Of a stretch of 30,689 nt of DNA, positions 1 to 7,024 are shown piece after piece. Each line of letters opens with the position of its first letter. The first letter of the stretch is position 1. The notes beneath the pieces are model-generated. The model saw only the letters and a list, made by a program, of their open reading frames with translations, did no database searches and was not told the DNA's origin. The DNA is taken from contig CAZKAB010000023.1 of NCBI GenBank assembly GCA_964550615.1, positions 1 through 30,689 of the forward strand. The letters run 5' to 3'. The position numbers and the translations under genes were made by a program. The DNA comes from M55B144 sp964550615. Lineage in GTDB: Bacteria; Bipolaricaulota; Bipolaricaulia; UBA7950; UBA9294.

Positions 1-77
1 TTCTTCCGATTATCACGGTCATCATAGCATCCAGTGCCCTTGTTGTTCAAGGCTGGCTGGGTTGGATCATCGCCTAA
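1..77 (+). CDS. C-terminal tail of a membrane protein (partial)
   Basis: An open frame enters from the left edge and ends at a TAA at 75-77. It encodes about 24 strongly hydrophobic residues (Ile, Val, Ala, Leu, with two Trp near the end), which looks like the last transmembrane helix of a permease or other integral membrane protein. The stop overlaps the end of the convergent radical SAM gene by four bases, as expected in this tightly packed genome. The family cannot be identified from so short a tail, and a chance open frame cannot be excluded. Confidence 0.4.
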   Translation, partial: LPIITVIIASSALVVQGWLGWIIA

Positions 78-1033
78 GGCGCGAACGGACTGTCTCTTGA
101 GAAGTCGGGGAGATACGCCTCCTCGCTTCCCATTTCCTGAATCCATCCAGTATTCAGGCCGAGGCGATCCATTTCATCGAGCACTCGCTCGTATTCATCT
201 TGACGAAGCGTCCGCCCGAGTCTCGGCTGTCCCGTCACTGCCGCAGTCGGGTGATACTGCGACATCACAGACACATGCACATCGGGTGAGATCTCGCGTG
301 CGACAAACCGCAAGCATGCGATGCTGTTGTCTATCTCTCCGGGGAGCACAAGATGTCGGATGATTAGTCCGTGTCGTGCGAGACCGTCTTCATCAATGAG
401 CAAATGCGTCCCCTTCTGCCGATGCATCTCGGCGACCGCGCGCCGCGCTACACGCGGATAGTTGGGTGTGCGGGAGAAACGCTCTGCAAGTGAGGCGTCC
501 ATGTACTTCATATCCGGCAGGTATACGTCGATCATGTCCGCGAGGGATGCAATGGTTTCCACTTTGTCGTAGGCATTCGTGTTCATGACGAACGTCGGAT
601 TGAATCCGTCACGCCGGATAGCTTCGATGATCGCTCTCATCTGCGGGATGACGTGCGATGGTGAGACAAATCCCACAAGTGTGATCTTGTCCTCAAGTAT
701 CTTCTCGATCTGCGTCACGATTTCGGAAAGTGAAAGCTGCGAGCCAAGCACATTCCCACTATTACTGCTTATCTGATTGTTCTGGCAGTAGATGCATTGC
801 ATGTTGCAGCGGGAGAAGAAGACATTGCACATTCCACGGGTGCCGCTCAATACAGGCTCCTCGCCGGCATGGATGCAGATTGAGGCGACATGATACTCTG
901 CCCCGGTGTTGCAGAATCCCATCACGCCGGATGTTCGATCAACATGACACTCGCGTGGGCAGACGGTGCAGTCGACGAGTTCCGGAAAGCCGGGAGGATG
1001 CTCTTCCTGACATCGACTAATCGCTACAGTCAT
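74..1033 (-). CDS. PflA-type radical SAM protein
   Basis: Radical S-adenosylmethionine protein of the pyruvate formate-lyase-activating-enzyme-like group (COG1313 type), about 319 residues. The radical SAM cluster motif CxxxCxxC is at Cys76, Cys80 and Cys83, inside a segment rich in aromatic residues. A second cysteine set near the N-terminus (Cys22, Cys25, Cys29, Cys41, with CPRxC spacing) is typical of this subfamily and may bind another metal or cluster. The start was set at the ATG at 1031-1033, because the longer frame only reads back into the upstream TPR gene. It overlaps that gene's end by 17 bases, so the two are probably co-transcribed and translationally coupled. The family has members of unknown substrate; no glycyl-radical enzyme is visible nearby, so the target is unknown. 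Confidence 0.85.
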   Translation of the reverse strand: MTVAISRCQEEHPPGFPELVDCTVCPRECHVDRTSGVMGFCNTGAEYHVASICIHAGEEPVLSGTRGMCNVFFSRCNMQCIYCQNNQISSNSGNVLGSQLSLSEIVTQIEKILEDKITLVGFVSPSHVIPQMRAIIEAIRRDGFNPTFVMNTNAYDKVETIASLADMIDVYLPDMKYMDASLAERFSRTPNYPRVARRAVAEMHRQKGTHLLIDEDGLARHGLIIRHLVLPGEIDNSIACLRFVAREISPDVHVSVMSQYHPTAAVTGQPRLGRTLRQDEYERVLDEMDRLGLNTGWIQEMGSEEAYLPDFSRDSPFAP

Positions 1034-1880
1034 GGTCCTGCAGCAGTTGTTTCGCACGCTGCACTGAAAGGGCGTTGTACAAGGGCCAGATTGCCACGAT
1101 GCCGGGATCATCGGCAAGATCGATGCACCGGCCTAGCTCACGGCAGAACCGATCCCAGTCCTGTTCCGGCATGGCGACGTATTCGGCGTCGTCTACATAA
1201 TTCTCTAGGTAGTTCGGGTCGATGGCAATCGCTCTATCGAACGCAGCACGCGCTTGTTGCGGGTCGCCGCCAAGGAATGCCGGAACCTGTGCCAAGAATG
1301 AACCTAGTGCGCGCCAAGGGCCTCCGCCCAAGTATGTAGGATCAAGTTCGATAGCGCGTGCGAACGATGCTTGTACATCCTTCATCCCTCCCGAGAGCGC
1401 GGTGAGCGGATGAAAATTCAGATATCGGCCGAGATTGTTCCCGTACCAAAATATCGCCTTCACGTTGCTTGCCGACTGCAACGCAGCGCGGAAGCTGTTC
1501 CTTTCAGTCTCGACAAAGGTCGGATCGAGGCGCAGGCTGGCGCGCGCGTAGTCCTTTCCTTTACCGTATGCCGCCTCCTGTTCATCCCGATCGTCAAGAT
1601 AGGCCATACCGAGCTCGAAGTATCCTTGTGCCAGCCGATTGAGGATATGCGACCGCGTCTGTATCGAATCGGCGGGGATAGCGGCAAGTGCGGACTCATA
1701 GTCCCCCAAGGCCTCCAGCAGCCGCGCCTGGTATTCTTCGAATGAGAAAGCTCCTTGCCATCTATCGAAAGCGGCGTCGGCGCTCGTAACTAGCTTAGTC
1801 GATTGGGTCGAGACAGCTTGGGGAAAAGCGAGAACCGACATCAGGAGAATGCACGCAAGTGCGACGTACGGTTTCAACAT
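1017..1880 (-). CDS. Exported TPR protein resembling TRAP-transporter T-component (TatT)
   Basis: Protein of 287 residues with an N-terminal signal peptide (Lys3, then a hydrophobic stretch to about residue 20, Ala-rich cleavage zone). The rest is alpha-helical with TPR-like pairs: an Ala-rich repeat ending in LDPT, one ending in ELDPTYLGG, and one with GGDPQQARAAFDRA followed by IDPNY. The order of a WYGNNLGR-type helix, then LDP-Y, then a P-x-GGD turn resembles the TatT family, periplasmic trimeric TPR lipoproteins described with TRAP transporters in Treponema. There is no lipobox cysteine, so it is probably soluble or signal-anchored. The start is the ATG at 1880, preceded by GAGGAGGT; the longer upstream frame runs through the divergent gene and is rejected. 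No TRAP permease lies nearby. Assignment to TatT is by pattern only. Confidence 0.7.
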   Translation of the reverse strand: MLKPYVALACILLMSVLAFPQAVSTQSTKLVTSADAAFDRWQGAFSFEEYQARLLEALGDYESALAAIPADSIQTRSHILNRLAQGYFELGMAYLDDRDEQEAAYGKGKDYARASLRLDPTFVETERNSFRAALQSASNVKAIFWYGNNLGRYLNFHPLTALSGGMKDVQASFARAIELDPTYLGGGPWRALGSFLAQVPAFLGGDPQQARAAFDRAIAIDPNYLENYVDDAEYVAMPEQDWDRFCRELGRCIDLADDPGIVAIWPLYNALSVQRAKQLLQDHDCSD

Positions 1881-1904
1881 TGCCGATGTACCTCCTCGTA
1901 CGTA

Positions 1905-1933
1905 TCTATACGGATTTGTATCTTGCGTGTCAA
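1905..1933 (-). promoter_or_regulatory. Sigma70-type promoter of the TPR-radical SAM operon
   Basis: On the minus strand a perfect -35 TTGACA (1928-1933) and a -10 TATAGA (1905-1910) are separated by exactly 17 bases. The start of transcription would fall near 1898, about 18 bases before the GAGGAGGT ribosome site of the gene starting at 1880. Confidence 0.8.
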
Positions 1934-2013
1934 CAGTGGACGGTTGGTATTTGTAAACATGTGATTGTTGCGTCATAGTGATTTGTATATTAAGGGGAAA
2001 GGGGGTAGCAGTG

Positions 2014-2619
2014 GTGTTGAAAATGAAATGGCGATTGGTGGCGGTCGTGGGGTTGGCCGTGCCTCTTGTTCTCTTGAGCGGATGCTTCTTCAATATCTTC
2101 CAGACTGCGCGTACCGTCGGCCAGGGTAACGTGGCGCTGACTGTAGGCTCGGGTGCGCTGAGCATCACAGTGGGGCAAGACACAAGTTGGGTGTTCACCC
2201 CGCAGGCGATGCTCACGGTCGGTCTGGCGGACAGTGTCGATCTGAGCGTGCGTAGTGGCGCGATGATCGGAGCGTCCGGAGAGCCGGGATTCCTGGGAGT
2301 GGTGGGTGACATCAAGGTGGCACTGATCCAGGCCCCCGACTCCCTCTCGTTCGCGCTTGGAATCGGCGGCGGTTACAGTCCGGGACTCCTTGGCTGGGGG
2401 GTAGAGGCGTCGGTATACCTCGACAGCAATCTCCGATTCCTGCCGATCTACTTCGTCTATCGCCCATTCATGGTCCTCGGCGGAGAGGAGTACGTGATTC
2501 AGAACCAGTTTGCCGGCGGGTTGCACCTGATGCTGTCTCCGAACGCGCGTATCCTGATCGAGCTGGATTCATGGGCGGGATTACTGAGCGCCGGCATCTG
2601 CCTCAGCATAATATTCTGA
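2014..2619 (+). CDS. Putative lipoprotein with beta-rich, barrel-like body
   Basis: About 201 residues. The N-terminus has basic residues, a hydrophobic core and a lipobox LLSGC, so the protein is probably lipidated and exported. The body alternates hydrophobic and polar residues with many Gly, Ser and aromatic residues, and ends in Ile-Ile-Phe, which resembles a small outer-membrane beta-barrel or beta-sandwich. No family is recognised. The start is uncertain: GTG at 2011 or 2014 both sit well behind AAAGGGGGT (1998-2006), while the ATG at 2023 is rather far. The gene is divergent from the TPR gene and its 3' end overlaps the convergent Nudix gene by 17 bases. Confidence 0.7.
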   Translation: MLKMKWRLVAVVGLAVPLVLLSGCFFNIFQTARTVGQGNVALTVGSGALSITVGQDTSWVFTPQAMLTVGLADSVDLSVRSGAMIGASGEPGFLGVVGDIKVALIQAPDSLSFALGIGGGYSPGLLGWGVEASVYLDSNLRFLPIYFVYRPFMVLGGEEYVIQNQFAGGLHLMLSPNARILIELDSWAGLLSAGICLSIIF

Positions 2620-3040
2620 AGGTCTGTCTGATGGCGGCGATCACCTTCATGTCAGCCGCGGAGAACTGGTAGCGAGCGAGTTCCCCGATGGTAACCCATT
2701 GCCAGTCGGCACAGGCGATACATTGCGGCGTTTCGCCTGTGTGCTGACAGTGAAAGACGTGCAGCGTAATCCGACAGGATGGATATTCCTGTTCCACGGT
2801 GATGAACCGTTCTCCCACGATTGGCGCGATTGCGAGTTCTTCCGCCAGTTCGCGGGCGAGACACGCGTGCAGTGATTCTCCTGCTTCCTGCTTTCCTCCG
2901 GGGAATTCCCACAGCCCGCCGGATTCGTCATCTGGTCGACGCTTTGTGATCAGAATCCGGGCTTTGTTGCTGAATGGAGGGAGATTCCACACCAGCGCTG
3001 CGGTCACTTCGTGATGTGGAATCTCGCTTTGCTCTTTCAC
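2603..3040 (-). CDS. Nudix hydrolase, MutT-like
   Basis: Small Nudix hydrolase of 145 residues, the usual size for MutT-type (8-oxo-dGTP or other NTP) pyrophosphatases. The Nudix box is at residues 49-71: Gly49, Glu55, Arg63-Glu64, Glu67-Glu68 and a terminal Ile71, with the usual Gly before it replaced by Ala70. The catalytic RELxEE glutamates, which bind the metal, are intact. A WEFPGGK segment precedes the box, as in MutT proteins. The start codon overlaps the stop of the upstream MmgE/PrpD gene (ATGA, 3037-3040), so translation is coupled in the same operon. It is likely a house-cleaning pyrophosphatase; the substrate cannot be told from sequence. Confidence 0.9.
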   Translation of the reverse strand: MKEQSEIPHHEVTAALVWNLPPFSNKARILITKRRPDDESGGLWEFPGGKQEAGESLHACLARELAEELAIAPIVGERFITVEQEYPSCRITLHVFHCQHTGETPQCIACADWQWVTIGELARYQFSAADMKVIAAIRQTFRILC

Positions 3041-4425
3041 CGACTGACGCCGTCGTTTCGCTTGAGCGCACGCATGAGATTGCCTATAGACTCGACATCT
3101 TCCACGTGGAAGACTGTCTCTATTGCCTGACTAATCTGATCGGCGGAGAGCGTCTTCTCCGCGTTTGCACGGAACTTGTCGATCAACTCATCGTCTGAGA
3201 GCGGGCGTTCGGCGCGTCCCTTGGCGAAGTCTTCCTGACGGGTGTGGGCACTACCATCCTCGGTCACAATCGTAACGATTGCCCGTTTGACCTTGGGGAA
3301 GAGAGAGTCGATCTCCGGATCGGCGACCACCTTGATCTTGGGGAGAAGTTTCCAAACGGCAACGTCCTTGAGCGCTTCTTCCTCGAAATCGGAAGGAAGC
3401 ACGTTCCCCTTGGCAATGGCGACTGCGATGCAGTACGGAAGCGAATGATCGGCGGTTTCCTTTGTTGTGGGGCGGTATTTGCTTTCGTCAGACAGAATGT
3501 CCGCTCCTCGCGTTGTCGTGCGGACGATGACCTCGCGCACTGATTGCGGCGATATCCCGTTCTCGTCCATTACCTCCAGAGCGGCCGTTATCGGCTGATG
3601 GGTGAGCGCCTCAGTGGGAAACGCCTTGTAGCCACATTCGGTGATGAGAAATTCCTTTCCGAGGCCACTCGTGATCTTGCTAGGGTCCCAGCTGACGTTT
3701 CCGATTACTTCAAATACACCCTCTTTCCCTTCGAACAGCTCTGTGGGTCCGGTATACCCTGTCGACGCCAGCATTGCCGCACGCACGCCGGCTTCGGTCG
3801 CCATCGGGTCGGCGGTATTCTTCATATTTGTCAGGCGTCCGGCGACGACGCCGCCGAGGGTGAAGTGGCTTGAACCGCTGATGCCAAGGGCTGCTATCAT
3901 CTCATCCTCGGACAATGCGAGCATCCTGCCGGCGACAAGCGGGCTCACAAACTGAGTGAGGCTTGCGTGGTGCCATCCGACCTCGCGGACGCCGGGGTCA
4001 GCGGCCAGGCACATCCGCATCTCCAGTTCGTAGGCGACCACTATCCCGACAATGAGATCTTTCCCGTTTGCCTTGCGAAATTCTCCGGCAGCCAACGCGG
4101 CCGGGATAATGTCCGATGGGTGCGATGGATCTTGCTTCCAATATATGTCGTTGTAGTCCATCGCCCGTATGAGAAGCGCGTTCATCAGAGCGGCGTTGGC
4201 CATATTCGCCTTCGTACCGTGGCCGATGATCGTCGCCTGGTCGCCGTCACCCAATAGCCCGATATAGCGATACGCCTGCCGCATGTCTTCGTGATCGATG
4301 GCGGCAAGGGCGCACCCTATGCTGTCCAGCAGAAACCGCTTTGCTTCCGCTCGCGCATCGTGTGGGATTAGCTCGTAGGAGAGCTCACGAGAAAAGCGGG
4401 CCAACTGACGGCTCAGAGAATCCAT
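3037..4425 (-). CDS. MmgE/PrpD family protein (dehydratase, decarboxylase or epimerase)
   Basis: Full-length MmgE/PrpD family protein, 462 residues. Family features visible are the MDYND motif at the end of an N-terminal helical region, a HPSDIIPAALA segment, a Gly-rich GISGSSHF segment followed by GGV, and a C-terminal domain beginning around residue 270. Characterised members include 2-methylcitrate dehydratase (PrpD), cis-aconitate decarboxylase and iminodisuccinate epimerase, so the fold does not fix the reaction. It lies eight bases after the isocitrate/isopropylmalate-type dehydrogenase and overlaps the Nudix gene by four bases. A purine-rich AGGGGGAAA site precedes the ATG. The partner suggests work on a small tri- or dicarboxylic acid; no citrate-synthase-like gene or methylisocitrate lyase is present in the window. 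Confidence 0.9.
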   Translation of the reverse strand: MDSLSRQLARFSRELSYELIPHDARAEAKRFLLDSIGCALAAIDHEDMRQAYRYIGLLGDGDQATIIGHGTKANMANAALMNALLIRAMDYNDIYWKQDPSHPSDIIPAALAAGEFRKANGKDLIVGIVVAYELEMRMCLAADPGVREVGWHHASLTQFVSPLVAGRMLALSEDEMIAALGISGSSHFTLGGVVAGRLTNMKNTADPMATEAGVRAAMLASTGYTGPTELFEGKEGVFEVIGNVSWDPSKITSGLGKEFLITECGYKAFPTEALTHQPITAALEVMDENGISPQSVREVIVRTTTRGADILSDESKYRPTTKETADHSLPYCIAVAIAKGNVLPSDFEEEALKDVAVWKLLPKIKVVADPEIDSLFPKVKRAIVTIVTEDGSAHTRQEDFAKGRAERPLSDDELIDKFRANAEKTLSADQISQAIETVFHVEDVESIGNLMRALKRNDGVSR

Positions 4426-4433
4426 CTTTCCCC

Positions 4434-5561
4434 CTAGCTTCTTGAGGCAATCGCGGCGGCGATTGCCTCAGACATATCCGTTGTGGACGATGATCCACCC
4501 ATGTCGTATGTGCGCACACGGCCTTCGGCGATTACCTGCGCTACCGCCTGTTCAATGCGTTCGGCCTTGTTACTCTCGCCCAGATAGTCGAGCATCATCT
4601 TTGCCGCCCGGATCGTGGCGATTGGATTGACCTTATTCTGTCCAGCGTACTTCGGCGCCGAGCCATGCGTCGGCTCGAACACTGCGTAGTTGTCGCCGAT
4701 GTTGCCGGCGGAGGCGAAGCCTAAGCCACCGACAAGCTGCGCAGCAAGGTCGGAGATGATATCGCCGAACAGGTTTGTCGACACGAGAACGCTGTATTTC
4801 TGCGGGTTCTTCACCAACCACATGCACATGGCGTCGATGTTGGCTTCCCATAGCTCGATCCCAGGAAATTCCTTGGCCATCCGGCGCGCCTCGCGCACCA
4901 TCATCCCTGATGTCTCCCGGATTACATTTGGCTTCTCGACAACGGTGACCGTGGGATAATTGTGCTCCTTCGCGTACGAGAAGGCGTCACGCAAGATCGT
5001 TTGGCACCCTTTGCGCGTGAATATTCGCGTGGAGATCGCCATCTCATCGTTGGCCACATTTGCGAAGCGTTTCATCTTAGGATGAGTAGCAAGGGCCTGA
5101 CGAACGACATCCGGGACGGGGTGGAACTCGACACCGGAATATAGTCCTTCGGTATTCTCACGAAATACGACCAGATCGATGTCGTCCCGCAAATTCAACG
5201 GGTTACCGGGGTATGCCTTGCACGGACGCAGATTTGTGTGCAGGTTGAACAGCTGTCTGAGGCCGACGATCGGACTCGAATAGACGAATCCTTTCCCTTG
5301 AAGGGCCGGTGCGAGTTCCGATGATGCCTCATCTTTGGGCTTGGACGTGATTGCCCCAAACATGCAGGCATCTGTCTGCTTGAGAAGATCGATTGTCCTT
5401 TGTGGAAGAGGGTTACCTTCTGATCTCCAGAATTCCCATCCGATGTCACCGTGCACGTATTCGGCATCGAACCCGACCTTGTCCAGCACGGTTCGCGCCG
5501 CATTGAGTACGTCCGCTCCTACGCCGTCACCCGGAAGCCAAGCGATCCTATGCTCTGCCAT
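4434..5561 (-). CDS. Isocitrate/isopropylmalate-family beta-decarboxylating dehydrogenase
   Basis: A 375-residue member of the family of NAD(P)-dependent beta-decarboxylating dehydrogenases (isocitrate, 3-isopropylmalate, homoisocitrate, tartrate/malate). Visible signatures are WLPGDGVG near the start, the substrate-binding LRQ...NLRP arginines (about residues 100-112), FRENTEGLY (about 133-141), EKPNVIR, the metal-binding NIDAM and STNLFGDIISD aspartates, and the cofactor loop HGSAPKYAGQNKVNP. The Lys-Tyr in that loop matches the pair that confers NADP preference in E. coli Icd, so NADP use is plausible. The length is closer to IPMDH/NAD-IDH than to E. coli Icd. The start has a clear GGAGGAT site. 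It heads the operon with MmgE/PrpD and Nudix genes; the substrate is undecided. Confidence 0.9.
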   Translation of the reverse strand: MAEHRIAWLPGDGVGADVLNAARTVLDKVGFDAEYVHGDIGWEFWRSEGNPLPQRTIDLLKQTDACMFGAITSKPKDEASSELAPALQGKGFVYSSPIVGLRQLFNLHTNLRPCKAYPGNPLNLRDDIDLVVFRENTEGLYSGVEFHPVPDVVRQALATHPKMKRFANVANDEMAISTRIFTRKGCQTILRDAFSYAKEHNYPTVTVVEKPNVIRETSGMMVREARRMAKEFPGIELWEANIDAMCMWLVKNPQKYSVLVSTNLFGDIISDLAAQLVGGLGFASAGNIGDNYAVFEPTHGSAPKYAGQNKVNPIATIRAAKMMLDYLGESNKAERIEQAVAQVIAEGRVRTYDMGGSSSTTDMSEAIAAAIASRS

Positions 5562-5593
5562 TGTGTGATCCTCCTACAGCCATGGTGCGGCCT

Positions 5594-5621
5594 ATTATAC
5601 CTTCCCGCCAAGTGATGCGAA
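5594..5621 (-). promoter_or_regulatory. Promoter for the dehydrogenase-MmgE/PrpD-Nudix operon
   Basis: On the minus strand a perfect -10 TATAAT lies at 5594-5599. Sixteen bases upstream is a weak -35 TTCGCA (5616-5621). Transcription would begin about 25 bases before the gene starting at 5561. The -10 is convincing and the -35 is poor, which may mean activator dependence. Confidence 0.5.
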
Positions 5622-5698
5622 ACGGACACATCGTTTCCGCATGCGGCGAGCACCGCGCGTGGTGTTCCGACAGATACCGATGCGACAGTCTCTGTCCC

Positions 5699-5726
5699 TT
5701 GCGTAATGGCTACTCATGGCTATAGT
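5699..5726 (+). promoter_or_regulatory. Promoter for the phosphate permease gene
   Basis: A -10 TATAGT (5721-5726) is preceded by a weak -35 TTGCGT (5699-5704) with a 16-base spacer. A short dyad GACAG-TCT-CTGTC (5684-5696) lies just upstream. Transcription would start about 34 bases before the ATG at 5767. Confidence 0.45.
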
Positions 5727-5766
5727 CTATGGTTTCTAACAAAGTGGTAGGATGTGAGGGACAACG

Positions 5767-6702
5767 ATGTGGACACTGATCGCCGGAGTCTTCATGGGCT
5801 GGGGACTTGGATCGAATGATGCTGCGAATCTATTCGGCCCTGCGGTAGAAAGCCGCGCGCTCCGCTTCTGGACGGCAGCGGGGCTGGCGGCGTTCTTCGT
5901 CGTTCTGGGCGCCGTGCTGATGGGGCCGCCCGGATTTACAACCTACGGTGAGCTCGGTACACAGACCGTCATCTCTGCGTTCACGGTCATGCTTGCTGCA
6001 GCGATCACCGTAACGATGATGACATTGCTGGGCCTGCCCATTTCGAGCACGCAGGCAACGGTGGGTGCGATCATTGGAGGGAGTCTGTTGACTACAGGCG
6101 GGGTGAATTTCGAGCCGCTCCTTAAGATATTCCTTTCGTGGATCCTGACTCCGATTGGTGGGATGATTGCCGCCTACATCCCCTATAAACTTGCCAACAT
6201 GTATCCGGGGACGTTCATCGGCCGATTCTCCAGCCATGATAGGATGATTCGGATTGGCCTGGTGCTCGTGACCTGTTACGGGGCGTACTCTCTTGGGGCG
6301 AACAATGTGGCCAACGTCACCGGCGTCTACGTCAAGTCGGGACTCCTGCAGCCATTGGCCGCGTCGATCATCGGGTCGTTGGCGATCGCCTTGGGTATCC
6401 TCACTTTCAGCAGACGAGTGATTCGGACTGTCGGAAGCGGCTTGGTGCCTCTCGATCCTTTCGCGGCGCTCGTGGTCGTATTTGGAGAAGCGCTTACCCT
6501 CAACGTATATGCATTGCTTGGCGTACCTGTTTCCGCTTCGCAAGCGGTGGTCGGTGCCGTGATCGGAATCGGCCTGGTGAAAGGCATGAAGACGATCGAT
6601 GCACGCGCGCTGGTGCAGGTTCTGTTCGGTTGGCTCGGTACGCCGACGCTCGCCTGTGGTATCTCTGTTGTGCTGGGGCTGTTGGCGCGTGCAATCACCT
6701 GA
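5767..6702 (+). CDS. pit: Inorganic phosphate permease, PiT family
   Basis: Integral membrane low-affinity phosphate (or sulfate) permease of 311 residues. The two PiT signature repeats are present: GSNDAANLFGP near residue 16 and GANNVANVTG near residue 178, each the start of an inverted structural half. A second paired motif, GLPISSTQATVGAIIG in the first half and GVPVSASQAVVGAVIG in the second, shows the internal duplication plainly. About ten hydrophobic helices are evident. It is shorter than E. coli PitA (about 500 residues), lacking the large central loop, as in many thermophile and archaeal members. A GAGGG site precedes the ATG. It stands alone between divergent and convergent neighbours. 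No PhoU-like DUF47 partner is next to it. Confidence 0.92.
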   Translation: MWTLIAGVFMGWGLGSNDAANLFGPAVESRALRFWTAAGLAAFFVVLGAVLMGPPGFTTYGELGTQTVISAFTVMLAAAITVTMMTLLGLPISSTQATVGAIIGGSLLTTGGVNFEPLLKIFLSWILTPIGGMIAAYIPYKLANMYPGTFIGRFSSHDRMIRIGLVLVTCYGAYSLGANNVANVTGVYVKSGLLQPLAASIIGSLAIALGILTFSRRVIRTVGSGLVPLDPFAALVVVFGEALTLNVYALLGVPVSASQAVVGAVIGIGLVKGMKTIDARALVQVLFGWLGTPTLACGISVVLGLLARAIT

Positions 6703-6836
6703 ACGAGTGACAAGTAATCAGTGATGAGAGTGAAGAAATGATAGAAGCAGTCTCATGCAAAGGCCTGTCTGTTGTCGTGTTCTGGCATACAGGGTGCCAA
6801 GAAAGCGTCAACATCGTTAGAGAGACAGAAAGCAAG

Positions 6837-6933
6837 GCTCTCTTTGCAGTCTTCGCGTCTTGAAAGAGCGTGGACAACGGGCGAGAGGAAGAACCCTTGT
6901 CTCACGCAAAGAGCGCTAAGAGAGCGTTAAGAG
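6837..6933. repeat. Diverged inverted low-complexity repeat in the pit-ppdK gap
   Basis: The 322-base gap between pit and ppdK has no credible gene. Its middle holds a left arm (6837-6861, reading CTCTTTGC then CTTCGCGTCTT) and a right arm (6901-6933, CTCACGCAAAGAGCG followed by AAGAGAGCG and TTAAGAG). The right arm is roughly the reverse complement of the left, and contains a 10-11 base tandem unit AAGAGxGCxT. The pairing is imperfect. It resembles the GCAAAG-type remnants scattered in many bacterial genomes. Confidence 0.4.
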
Positions 6934-6962
6934 AGAAGCGAGAAGCGGGCAGACAAGATGAG

Positions 6963-6994
6963 ATGAAAAGAAAAGGCCGGGATTTCTCCCGGCC
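6963..6994 (-). terminator. Rho-independent terminator of ppdK
   Basis: A perfect eight-base stem GGCCGGGA/TCCCGGCC with a TTTC loop occupies 6975-6994. Read on the minus strand it is followed by TTTTCTTTTCATCT, a good U-tract. It lies about 30 bases after the ppdK stop codon. Confidence 0.9.
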
Positions 6995-7024
6995 GTCTCT
7001 GTAATTCCTGCATCCTACGTTGTT

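Noticed and set aside
730..1339. Plus-strand frames opposite the radical SAM gene
   Set aside because: Arg- and Cys-rich composition, no ribosome sites and no family resemblance; they are shadows of the real gene.
1881..2315. N-terminal extension of the minus-strand TPR frame
   Set aside because: It runs through the divergent lipoprotein gene and promoter region, while a good signal peptide, promoter and GAGGAGGT site support a start at 1880.
5684..5696. Dyad GACAG-TCT-CTGTC as a regulatory operator of pit
   Set aside because: A five-base stem is expected by chance at this frequency; there is no second copy and no further support, so it is only mentioned with the promoter.
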